A stretch of DNA of 64,000 nucleotides, taken from contig NZ_JAAGWD010000007.1 in assembly GCF_010686685.1 (NCBI RefSeq), positions 1-64,000 on the forward strand. Reading direction: 5' to 3'. Position 1 is the first letter of the stretch. Every line of letters starts with the position of its first letter. The notes beneath the pieces were generated by a model. It was not told the DNA's origin and did no database searches. It was given only the letters and a program-made list of their open reading frames with translations. Position numbers and translations under genes: made by a program. Shown one piece after another: positions 17,518 to 26,212 of this stretch. The stretch comes from Pontibacter burrus. GTDB lineage: Bacteria > Bacteroidota > Bacteroidia > Cytophagales > Hymenobacteraceae.

Positions 17518-17970
17518 CTAGAACAAACTCCCATGCTTAGGTAACGGACGCCTTACATCAACCGTGTTTTGCGCTACAGAATTTACTAAGGTTGAGACAA
17601 GATATGCTTTTATGTCTGTGACCAGAAAAGGCTGCAATATATTGCGTAAGGTTTAGAAACCTTCATTTTTAGCCAGCCAGAATACTTCGCTTTCCGGATA
17701 CAAGTTGACAGGCATCTGTTCATGTGTTGATTGTATCGGTTCGATTGCGTTCGTTGTAATGATGGTAGAGGTGTTCAGTATGGGTCTGTTTCATATCAAT
17801 CCACTACTCTAAGAGCCCACCAAGGGAGAATAAGGCTTTGCTTATTAACAGAAACCGGTAAGGCACTTTCCCGGTCGTAGTTTTGCGCTATTCATAAAAG
17901 CCTTTAGCCGGCACCGTACAGAGCTTGTTAGAAATTAAATCTTGGAAGCTGGGATTTTCCAGTCCAACAG
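17518..17970 (-). pseudogene. Broken SRAP-family (YedK/HMCES-like) gene
   Basis: Three minus-strand frames join into a recognisable SRAP protein: LENPSFQDLISNKLCTVPAK then GFYE-stop-RKTTTGKVPYRF and ALFSLGGLLE-stop-W; then, after a frameshift near 17755, ITTNAIEPIQSTHEQMPV and YPESEVFWL; then, after another shift, LQPFLVTDIKAYLVSTLV and NTVDVRRPLPKHG to a stop. The family landmarks GFYEW, PYRF, GLWEEW, H.RMPV and the C-terminal AY.VS..VN are all visible in decayed form. The N-terminal part with the catalytic Cys2 is missing. SRAP proteins crosslink to abasic sites in single-stranded DNA. It lies just after the sulfatase stop. Confidence 0.85.
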
Positions 17971-18019
17971 AACAGATTCTGTTATGTTAATCAGTCTCCC
18001 AGACACGGACTTTTATAGT

Positions 18020-19717
18020 TTAATCCCCCAGCTCAGTTGGCTCTTTGGTCGTTCCTTCAACTTCGCCAATTCCTGTGTCAGAATCTATCCGGTGCTTTGG
18101 ATCGAACCGGTAAAATTCTTCATATCCTAGTTTTTCCACAGCTCTTGCACCGTTGGCTTTGATGTAGCCTACGGAAAGCGCGTAAGCTTCCCAGTCAGCT
18201 TTCAACTCGTTGAACTTAACCGGAAACTGTGCCGCCACATTGTTCTCTTCTTTAATATCTTCTTTCAGGTTGTACAAATGCCATTCATCGCCTTCTCCAT
18301 AAGGTGGCGGCATAAAAATCAATTTCCATTCGCCTTTCATAACTGCTTTACATTCTGCTATTTCATAGCCTAATACATCAAACGCATTTCGTATGGGCTG
18401 TTTTGTTTCTTGCTGCAAGAATGGTTTCAGTGTAGTCCCATAGAGCGGTTTCATGCCCTTCTCGCTTGGATACCTGACATTGGCATAATCGAGTATAGTG
18501 GGCATGATATCTGTAACATGAAGCATTTCATTGGTGACCACACCCCGCTTATGCATGCGCCTGCCAGAAACGATGAGCGGTGTTTGGGTTCCCCCTTCAT
18601 AGGTCGTAAGTTTAAAGTAAGCCAAAGGAGTATTAACTACTTCAGCCCAGGCACCGCCAATAGAAATAAACGAATTGATCTTGCCGTAGTTTTCCAAGCG
18701 GTTATCATACTCCCGGGCAACCGATTCCCTGGTATTTGGTGCATAAAAATGTGGCTCTTTGGGATTGGCACCATTATCAGACATAAAGAATATGATAGTG
18801 TCATCAAATTTGTTCAGGTCTTTTAATTTGGAGAATAATCGGCCCAGGTTCCAGTCTAGGTTCTCAATCATAGCGGCGTAAATCTCCATCTTCCTCGATT
18901 CTTCCATCCGCTCTCTCTCAGTCAGATCATCCCATTTTTTAAATTCTCCACTACCTTCGTTGGGAGTCAGATTATTGGGTACTAGCCCTAGTTCCTTCAT
19001 CCGTTGCAGGCGCTGCTCCCGGATTGCATCATATCCCTTGTCATAGGTGCCCTTGTATTTATCCAGCCATGCATCCGGCACATGTAAAGGGTCATGAGGC
19101 GAAGTAAAAGCCAGGTAAGCAAAAAAAGGATTCCCATCTTCCTGCTTTGTTATGTATTGGATCATTTTATCAGTATAGTAATCAGAAGAGTAAAAATCTT
19201 CTGGTAAATCCTCTACTGTCTTTCCATCTTCCGAGTACTCAGTGTGTGGCTTCTCAAATTCACTCAGGGCACGCTGGTCGTTAAAATGACTGGCACCACC
19301 CCCTAAAAAAGAGAATGTTCGTTCGAAGCCCCTGGAATGGGGTCTTTTACCTTCCAGTTCACCTAAATGCCATTTACCCGCCATATAGGTATGGTAGCCG
19401 GCATCTTTCAGAATTTCAGGAATGGTCAGTACATCGTTATTCAAATAGCCTTCATAACCTGGCTGCATATATTGATTAGTAGAGTGTGCCGTCGGCATAT
19501 TGCCTAAACCCGCATGATGGTTATCGCAGCCGGATAAGAGCATGGCCCGTGTTGGGGCACACAGCGCAGAAGTATGGAAATGCCGGAAGCAGGCACCGTT
19601 GTCTGCCAGCTGCTGCAGATTAGGTGTATGGATTTCGCCTCCGAAAGGCTGACAATCAGAGTAGCCCATGTCATCCACAACAACAAGCAAAAAATTTGGC
19701 TGGCCTTGTACACTCAT
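18020..19717 (-). CDS. Type I sulfatase (arylsulfatase-like)
   Basis: The 565-residue protein has the sulfatase signature C53-APTRAMLLSG, in which the Cys is converted to formylglycine, and the metal-binding Asp pair (VVVDDMG, D15-D16). Further core motifs are AGKWHLGE, FFAYLAFTSPHDP and FFMSDNGANP. Length is typical for arylsulfatase A-like enzymes. No signal peptide is visible from the chosen start, so a cytoplasmic location or a missed upstream start is possible. No maturase gene is seen in the window. It lies inside the segment without AACTATAGTT motifs and beside the broken SRAP gene. Confidence 0.9.
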   Translation of the reverse strand: MSVQGQPNFLLVVVDDMGYSDCQPFGGEIHTPNLQQLADNGACFRHFHTSALCAPTRAMLLSGCDNHHAGLGNMPTAHSTNQYMQPGYEGYLNNDVLTIPEILKDAGYHTYMAGKWHLGELEGKRPHSRGFERTFSFLGGGASHFNDQRALSEFEKPHTEYSEDGKTVEDLPEDFYSSDYYTDKMIQYITKQEDGNPFFAYLAFTSPHDPLHVPDAWLDKYKGTYDKGYDAIREQRLQRMKELGLVPNNLTPNEGSGEFKKWDDLTERERMEESRKMEIYAAMIENLDWNLGRLFSKLKDLNKFDDTIIFFMSDNGANPKEPHFYAPNTRESVAREYDNRLENYGKINSFISIGGAWAEVVNTPLAYFKLTTYEGGTQTPLIVSGRRMHKRGVVTNEMLHVTDIMPTILDYANVRYPSEKGMKPLYGTTLKPFLQQETKQPIRNAFDVLGYEIAECKAVMKGEWKLIFMPPPYGEGDEWHLYNLKEDIKEENNVAAQFPVKFNELKADWEAYALSVGYIKANGARAVEKLGYEEFYRFDPKHRIDSDTGIGEVEGTTKEPTELGD

Positions 19718-20157
19718 ATTGTTTTCAGATTTTATACAGCCTCGAGACCTTCTCTCTCCTGCTTTAACTATGGATTAAAAGCAGCAAATAAATTGAAGCC
19801 TGTATGCACACCCGCGGTAATTAAGTTATCAGTTAAGGAAAAATACTGCAGCGAATCAGGGGATTTATCCGCTATAAGAGAAAAGATTTGGACTACTTAT
19901 TTAGTCAAATGCCAGAAACTATAGTTTAAGCTATTGCTCTTTAATGTTCGACTATGGTTCATTTACACCTACCCTCTATAACAATAAGCAATTTGACCAT
20001 CTAAATTCTATACGAATGATTACCCTTAACGCCTATAGAAACAACACTAAAATTCAGTTACAGGCAGAGAAGCCAACCACAACTATAGGTTTCTTCCTTT
20101 GGATTTAGTTAGTAAAAAGGTTAATTAGGCTGTGCGTACAATTAACACGTATAAAAA
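19718..20157. other. Intergenic region between sulfatase and P-type ATPase
   Basis: No gene is seen. TTTGGACTAC at 19887-19896 matches the right end of repeat element C and could be a decayed fourth copy. A full AACTATAGTT palindrome at 19917-19926 is the first copy of that motif after a gap of about 9.6 kb. Confidence 0.5.
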
Positions 20158-22695
20158 TTAATTTATTCTGCTCCTTCTCTTGTACCACTTGACGCCTTCG
20201 TACCAAACCACTGAAACGAAACCAGTAACTATAGCCAACAGCAATTGATTTCCGGCTAAGGGAACTAAGTTAAAAAAGCGGGCTAATGGTTCTACATACA
20301 GCAGCAACCCCGATAAAACTATAGTTATGCCAATAATCAACGGTACCAGGTTGTTCTTATATTTTAGGGTAGTAAGCACTGAATAGTAAAAAGAGCGGTT
20401 CACCAGCGTCAGGAAAATGTTGGCTGAGATAAGCACTGTAAAAACCATTGTGCGTGTAAGGGCTTCCTCATATCCTTGTTGTACGGTGAACTGGTACACT
20501 AATAGAGAACAAACTGTAATAACAAGCCCTTGAACGATACTGGTCGTCAGCTCCCTCCAGTTGAAAAAAGTCTGAGAAAATTTGCGTGGTTTCTGCTCCA
20601 TGACATTTTTCTCAATTGGCTCGTTTTCGTAAATGATGGAACAGGTAGGGCCCATGATGAGCTCAAAATAAATAATGTGAACTGGCGAAAATATATTAGG
20701 AAACTTCCACCCCAGCACCAGCGGGACAAACACTGTTAAGATAATTGGGATATGAATGGATATGATGTATTGAATAGCTTTCTTGAGATTTGCGTAAATC
20801 TTTCTCCCCATTGTCACAGCGTCCACCATCTTACCCAGGTCGTCTTCCAGCAAAATGAGTGAAGCTGCCTGCTTAGCAATCTCAGATCCTTTCCGTCCCA
20901 TGGCTATACCAATGTGAGCGGCTTTCAGAGCCGGTCCGTCATTAACACCGTCTCCAGTCATGGCAACTACCTGCTCTTTTGCCTTCAGGGCATTAATGAT
21001 GCGGAGTTTAGCCTCCGGAAACATTCGGGTAAACACTTTTGTATTCATTACCCGTTCAGCCAATTCTTTCTCTGGAATGGAGACTAGTTCTTCCCCCGAC
21101 ATACTTTTCTCGTAGCCCCTAAAACCAACTTGCCGGGCAATAGCTGCAGTTGTAGCGGCATTATCCCCGGTAACAAGCTTCACATCGATCCCTGCAGCGT
21201 AAAAGGCTTCGAATACCTGCTGAATGCCATGCTTAGGTGGGTCATAGAACGCAACAAGGCCTTTAAATTTAAAGGGCAGCTCTTGTTGCCTACCTGGAAA
21301 ATTATCTCCAGCCCAGGCTGCTGCTGCCACACCCAACACACGGTATCCTTCCCCAGCTAGCTTATGCATCACACTTTCCACTTCAGCTTTTTCACTAACT
21401 GATAATCCCTCCAACTTAATATATGCCTCGGGTGCACCTTTCGATGCTACAATGCGCAGACCATGGCTATTTTCAAATACATGAGTCATCATAGGAGGCT
21501 TTCCTCCCAGCGGGTATTCGTGCACCATGCGGTAATGGGGTCTTTCATCCGCAGCGGTCTGTCTTCTGTAGGCCTCATGAAGTGCCACTTCCATAGGGTC
21601 AAACGGAATTGGCTCGCTGGCCCACATAGCTATCCGAATAAGCTCCTTTTCGTTATCATCCAGGTTAACATCTAAACGAGAAACACGGTGAGAAGCTAAC
21701 GCGAAGACCGTGTCAAGCTGCATGCGGTTCTCAGTGATAGTACCGGTTTTATCAGTACAAATAACCGTAGCGCTCCCCAGAGTTTCCACTGTTTTCATCT
21801 GTTTTACCACGATCCCTAGCCGCATCAGCCGCCAGGCCCCCAAGGCCATAAAGGTGGTAAAGGCTACTGGAATTTCTTCCGGCAGAATACTCATGGCTAA
21901 GGTAAGAGACTTGAGCAAGCTATCGAGCACGCTGTAACTATGGGAAAAGTTTATCGCCCACACAATCATAAGCACCGCAGCACCTAACAGCACCATTTTC
22001 CGGACGAAGTTATTGATCTGAATTTCCAGAGGCGTCACTTCCTCTGCAATGTCTTCGATACTCTTCCCGATCTTACCCAGTCTTGTATCGTTGCCTATTG
22101 CTGTAACCGTGGCTATGGCCAGACCACTGGCTACGGTCGTCCCCTGATAAACTATAGAATCTGGCTGATGCTGGTCTTTAAAAACTGCAAGAGACTCACC
22201 AGTCAGAATTGATTCATCTACCGAAAAATCATTTGCCTGCTGGATATGGCCGTCTGCCGCTATCAGCCCTCCTTCCTCAACCATCAGGCTGTCACCTACT
22301 ACAACCTCTTCACTTTTGATTTCCTCAATACGACCATTCCGGATAACCTTACAGGTTGGCTGTGTGAAAGTACGTAGCTTTTCAAGGGCGCTGCGGCTTC
22401 TGGAGTCCTGGTATAGCGAAATAGCAGCTACCATTAAGATAGCAACAGCCAGAAAAATACTGTTGCCAGTGTCTCCACTTATCCAGTAAATGAGCGAAGC
22501 TGCTAATAATAAGACTACCATTGGTTCTTCAGCTAACCGTTTGATGGCTACCCAAAGTGCACTTTCCCTTCGCTGTTCCAATCGGTTCAGTCCGTACTTC
22601 GCTCTAGATGCAAGCACTTGTTCAGTGCTTAGGCCTTGCGTGTGCATGCGCTGTTCTGGTATTTGAGCTTCAGGCATGGGTTTGTGAGCTAGCAT
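20158..22695 (-). CDS. Cation-translocating P-type ATPase
   Basis: All P-type landmarks are present: actuator LTGES, phosphorylation site ICTDKTGT (D315 from the chosen start), VTGDNAATTAAIA, and hinge TGDGVNDGPALKAAHIG. Overall it resembles P2-type calcium pumps. The M4 motif is PEEIP rather than the usual PEGLP, and M6 reads ELIMGPTCSIIYENEP, as in a Bacteroidota/proteobacterial subgroup of uncertain ion specificity. I chose the ATG at 22695; the frame is open to an ATG at 22800, but the added residues do not look like family sequence. It probably exports a cation from the cytoplasm. No regulator is adjacent. Confidence 0.88.
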   Translation of the reverse strand: MLAHKPMPEAQIPEQRMHTQGLSTEQVLASRAKYGLNRLEQRRESALWVAIKRLAEEPMVVLLLAASLIYWISGDTGNSIFLAVAILMVAAISLYQDSRSRSALEKLRTFTQPTCKVIRNGRIEEIKSEEVVVGDSLMVEEGGLIAADGHIQQANDFSVDESILTGESLAVFKDQHQPDSIVYQGTTVASGLAIATVTAIGNDTRLGKIGKSIEDIAEEVTPLEIQINNFVRKMVLLGAAVLMIVWAINFSHSYSVLDSLLKSLTLAMSILPEEIPVAFTTFMALGAWRLMRLGIVVKQMKTVETLGSATVICTDKTGTITENRMQLDTVFALASHRVSRLDVNLDDNEKELIRIAMWASEPIPFDPMEVALHEAYRRQTAADERPHYRMVHEYPLGGKPPMMTHVFENSHGLRIVASKGAPEAYIKLEGLSVSEKAEVESVMHKLAGEGYRVLGVAAAAWAGDNFPGRQQELPFKFKGLVAFYDPPKHGIQQVFEAFYAAGIDVKLVTGDNAATTAAIARQVGFRGYEKSMSGEELVSIPEKELAERVMNTKVFTRMFPEAKLRIINALKAKEQVVAMTGDGVNDGPALKAAHIGIAMGRKGSEIAKQAASLILLEDDLGKMVDAVTMGRKIYANLKKAIQYIISIHIPIILTVFVPLVLGWKFPNIFSPVHIIYFELIMGPTCSIIYENEPIEKNVMEQKPRKFSQTFFNWRELTTSIVQGLVITVCSLLVYQFTVQQGYEEALTRTMVFTVLISANIFLTLVNRSFYYSVLTTLKYKNNLVPLIIGITIVLSGLLLYVEPLARFFNLVPLAGNQLLLAIVTGFVSVVWYEGVKWYKRRSRIN

Positions 22696-23190
22696 GGTTG
22701 TAATTGCAACTGTGAGGCTTATAGATAGCTGATTAATGTTGCCAAACAGTATATCCATCATACGCATCTGCCTCATTTTGTATACTAGCAGTAGTGGCAT
22801 TAACCATACAGAACAGCAGGTCTTGCAACAGACTTGTCCTTACGGACAGGTTATGAACACCGCTCATAGAACTCCATCTGTTTTTCACAGAATAAAACAG
22901 ATGATTAACGTAATACTTGGGCAGAAAGCAACTCCCTGCACCTACATGTGTATACTAAAGTAACATTGAAAGAAAGGCCCCCTAGAAGAGTTAAGCCATA
23001 CATAACTCTATGATTGACTCTCGAATAACTTTGCAGCCTTATATGCTTAACTAGGCAAAAAGTAAATACACATCCAATCCCATGAGCACTTAGATTTCCA
23101 GTAAACACCTTTTAGCGCTCTATAAAGACAATCCAACTAAGTAAGTATCCCTCACAGACGTTTGTACTTTTTACCTTAATCGAGCAAACT
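22696..23190. other. Intergenic region between divergent ATPase and PAP2 genes
   Basis: About 495 bp with no believable gene. It must hold both divergent promoters, but I see no clear TAnnTTTG box in the right place for either. Confidence 0.4.
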
Positions 23191-24075
23191 ATGAAGTATA
23201 TTTTAAAAACATGGATGGTCTTCACACTGCTACTGGGCATGAACTACCATCCTCTCCTGGCGCAGGAAACAGATACGCTCCGAAAATATGAGCGGTCCCG
23301 GTCTGTTAGTCTGAGAGTACCGTTCTATAAATCTAAATTATTCAAAGCCTCTATAATACCGGCTATACTGATCGGGTATGGCGTGAGCACAATAAAGGAC
23401 AATGGCATCTATTCAAGCTACGACATGCGGGATGATGTCTTACGCCATAATCCTGACTTTAATTCGGGGCTGGACAACGCCCTATTGCTGGCCCCTTATG
23501 TTGAGCTGGCAGTGGTAAACCTTCTTCAGGTAAAATCTAATAACGATTTTGTGAATACGGCACTGGTTACCCTTAAAGCAGAAGCCGTCATGGCAGTACT
23601 GGTTTTTGGATTAAAGGAAATAACAAACCTGGAAAGGCCGAATGGAGAAGATGATAAATCTATGCCCTCGGGACATACAGCGCAGGCTTTTCTGGCTGCC
23701 TCCATTGTTCATACAGAGCTTCGGCACCGGAGCCAATGGTATGGGATTGGGGCTTATGGCATCGCAACAAGCGTAGGCGCCCTAAGGGTACTAAAGAACA
23801 AGCACTGGCAGTCAGATGTGTTTGTAGGAGCTGGCATTGGCATCTTATCTTCCCACCTTTCTTACTTATCGCATCGCAATCGTTGGGGACGTAAACCCTT
23901 TACCCTCATTCCGACTTATAACGCCCATGCCGCTGGACTTGCCCTTTTTATCAACCTGGATGAATTACAGTACAAGCGAAAAGTACCAGCTACCCATGCG
24001 CCTGACTTTCGGCTGTCTTCCACAGCGACCACAGGAATGACTTTCCCGCTAAAAGCAAACTATAGCATGCCATAA
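23191..24075 (+). CDS. PAP2-family phosphatase (type A)
   Basis: The 294-residue protein has a signal peptide (ending LLAQ) and the PAP2 motifs KEITNLERP (K-x6-RP), MPSGHTAQ, and RVLKNKHWQSD (R-x5-H-x3-D). It is a membrane lipid phosphatase or haloperoxidase-fold relative of unknown substrate. It differs clearly from the type B PAP2 gene at 6485. Its final residues, ANYSMP, overlap an AACTATAG motif. Its tail is duplicated as a remnant at 6316-6471, and a remnant of a type B tail lies convergent to it only 19 bp after its stop. Confidence 0.9.
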   Translation: MKYILKTWMVFTLLLGMNYHPLLAQETDTLRKYERSRSVSLRVPFYKSKLFKASIIPAILIGYGVSTIKDNGIYSSYDMRDDVLRHNPDFNSGLDNALLLAPYVELAVVNLLQVKSNNDFVNTALVTLKAEAVMAVLVFGLKEITNLERPNGEDDKSMPSGHTAQAFLAASIVHTELRHRSQWYGIGAYGIATSVGALRVLKNKHWQSDVFVGAGIGILSSHLSYLSHRNRWGRKPFTLIPTYNAHAAGLALFINLDELQYKRKVPATHAPDFRLSSTATTGMTFPLKANYSMP

Positions 24076-24094
24076 AGGGGAATGTATACGCTAC

Positions 24095-24160
24095 TTAAAA
24101 AATGAGCTGGGTACTCACGCCGCCTGCAGCTAAACCCGGTTGTGAAGTAACTTAAGGGTA
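24095..24160 (-). pseudogene. C-terminal remnant of a type B PAP2 gene
   Basis: On the minus strand this encodes SQPGLAAGGVSTQLIF-stop, matching the PQPGIRSGGVSALLIF-stop end of the intact PAP2 gene at 6485-7357; the last 12 bases to the stop are identical at both loci. A frameshift just upstream still leaves LKLL, equivalent to KLLL of the intact gene. Nothing more of the gene is recognisable. Confidence 0.75.
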
Positions 24161-24322
24161 CTATTACCACTTGAAATGCCAACACATTACTAGATAAAAA
24201 AACTGTTTAGGTAGAGTATAGTAGCCCCTTACTAAGTTTTATCTCCTGGCAATCACCTCACTTGTTCTTACAAAAGTATAATACGCTATACCTATAGTTA
24301 AAAATAACGACAATATATTTAT

Positions 24323-25273
24323 ATGCCTGAGAAAAAGATCATAACAGTATTTGGCGCAACGGGTGCTCAGGGCGGCGGCGTTGCGCGGGCTATTTTACAG
24401 GATAGCGATAGTGCATTTGCAGTTCGTGCCGTTACCAGAAAGCCTGACTCAGACAAGGCAAAAGCGCTGGCTGCTATGGGTGCAGAAGTAGTGACAGCAG
24501 ATATTGATGACAAAGAGAGTATGAAGCAGGCGCTGAAAGGTGCGTACGGAGCATACTTTGTTACCTTCTTCTGGGCTCACTTTTCTCCTGAAAAAGAATA
24601 TGCAGAAGCAAAAAGCATGGCCGAGGCCGCTAAAGAGGCAGGCTTACAGCATGTAATTTGGTCTACATTAGAAGATACCCGCCAATGGGTACCCTTGGAT
24701 GATAACCGGATGCCTACACTCCAGGGAAAATATAAGGTACCTCACTTCGATGCCAAAGGCGAAGCCGACCACTTCTTTACTGAATCAGGAGTTCCTACTA
24801 CCTTTCTGAGGGCCTCCTTTTACTGGGATAACTTTATATACTTTGGCATGGGACCTAAAAAAGGAGAAGATGGGCAATATTACCTCACCTTGCCAATGGA
24901 CGACAAAAAGATGGCAGGTATTGCCTCAGAAGACATTGGCAAGTGCGCCTATGGCATTTTTAAACGGGGCAAAGAATTGATAGGAAAAACTATCGGCGTG
25001 GCCGGCGATCAGCTGACAGGACAGGAAATGGCCCAGGCCATGTCCAAAGCACTGGGGCAAACGATCACCTACAACAGCATCTCGCCGGAAACCTACCGGG
25101 GACTGGGCTTTCCGGGGGCAGACGACCTGGGCAACATGTTCCAGTTTTACCGGGATTTTGACGAGGTTTGCAACAGCGCTCGGGACGTAAGCTTTTCAAA
25201 AGCCCTGAATCCTGAACTGAAATCTTTTGACACCTGGTTGGCTGAAAATGCACCGCGCATACCGCTTGAGTAA
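24323..25273 (+). CDS. NmrA/HSCARG-family NAD(P)-binding protein
   Basis: The 316-residue Rossmann-fold protein begins with the dinucleotide-binding loop TVFGATGAQGGGVARAIL and has the NmrA-like features AVTRKPDSDKAKAL, ADIDDKESMKQALKGAYG and FLRASFYWDNF. NmrA-like proteins usually sense NADP or act as redox-linked regulators; some are reductases. No catalytic Tyr-x3-Lys pair is clear. It stands alone. Its TAA stop runs directly into an AACTATAG motif. Confidence 0.9.
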   Translation: MPEKKIITVFGATGAQGGGVARAILQDSDSAFAVRAVTRKPDSDKAKALAAMGAEVVTADIDDKESMKQALKGAYGAYFVTFFWAHFSPEKEYAEAKSMAEAAKEAGLQHVIWSTLEDTRQWVPLDDNRMPTLQGKYKVPHFDAKGEADHFFTESGVPTTFLRASFYWDNFIYFGMGPKKGEDGQYYLTLPMDDKKMAGIASEDIGKCAYGIFKRGKELIGKTIGVAGDQLTGQEMAQAMSKALGQTITYNSISPETYRGLGFPGADDLGNMFQFYRDFDEVCNSARDVSFSKALNPELKSFDTWLAENAPRIPLE

Positions 25274-25352
25274 ACTATAGCTAGCGGTATGCTTTTGCCC
25301 ATATGCAACAGGGTACACCTATATGTGCTATGAACAAGCGGCTTGTATTAAA

Positions 25353-25607
25353 CTACTCCGAAAGGCTTTCTATGATTTTCCGTTTTATCTCGCGCTCCAC
25401 ATTAATGGTATCGGCTGCACTTATTTTTGAGGCGAGTGAATCGATGCCCGTATGCCGTTCAAGTTCCTTGTTTGCAGCATGGTGCAACGAATCTATTGCC
25501 ATGTTGGCACCAGATTCTACTACATTGTAAAGGGTATCTTCCAGGTTATTATCTATAGAACAGGATGCAGTACACAAAGCAATGGCTACATAAAGTATCT
25601 TTTTCAT
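25353..25607 (-). CDS. Small predicted lipoprotein
   Basis: From ATG at 25607 the product has a short signal peptide (MKKILYVAIALC) and a lipobox-like TASC with the lipidation Cys at position 16. About 68 charged, helical residues follow, ending in EIKRKIIESLSE. An upstream ATG at 25628 is possible, but the inner start gives a better signal peptide. No family is recognised. It converges with the NmrA-like gene 79 bp away. Confidence 0.6.
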   Translation of the reverse strand: MKKILYVAIALCTASCSIDNNLEDTLYNVVESGANMAIDSLHHAANKELERHTGIDSLASKISAADTINVEREIKRKIIESLSE

Positions 25608-25780
25608 CTGATGGTTCGGGTTATTCAAATTTCAATGTAACACGAACACGAAACATGAGCACCATCCTAACTACAGAAAACACTTCAGTTAAGCCAAACA
25701 ACACTATTAAAGGCTATATAGAAATGAAATTGACTTATAGTTTACAGATTAAACTATAACATAAGGATTAACTGTTGGTC

Positions 25781-25936
25781 TTAGGTATTTGGTATTTTAC
25801 CTATTTCACCAGCTTTACCACCTGAATCACGTTTCCCTTTCCTTTCATAAGCTCTACGGGCTTCCTGATGTTCTTTCCTTTCCTTGAATTCTTTCTGACG
25901 CTGTTTCTTTTGCTGATCTCCTGACCTGGTACTCAT
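25781..25936 (-). CDS. 51-residue highly charged protein
   Basis: An ATG at 25936 opens a 51-codon frame: MSTRSGDQQKKQRQKEFKER, then a Lys/Glu/Arg-rich helix, then a Gly-rich end (DSGGKAGEIGKIPNT). It has no signal peptide or Cys. The amino acid composition is non-random and the frame is clean. It resembles small basic stress or nucleic-acid-associated proteins only in general character; no family is recognised. Confidence 0.5.
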   Translation of the reverse strand: MSTRSGDQQKKQRQKEFKERKEHQEARRAYERKGKRDSGGKAGEIGKIPNT

Positions 25937-26212
25937 TGTCTCATTTTAAATTAAATAACGCTAAATCTGATTCTTTCAAATACTGATTGTCAAGATAATT
26001 ATTGCTCAAACGCTTAAACGAAATTTACTCACATTCTGCTTTGGGAGCGATAAGCTATCCTAAATTTCTTAACAAGGATAGAATAATCGATAACTATAAG
26101 GAGCCGAACTCGTGAATATATAAAATGTTGAGCAGCGGCGGAATTTTAACTAATTTAACAAACACACATAATGTAGTTATAAAATAGAAGCTATGTAAGC
26201 AGGAATCAGGTC

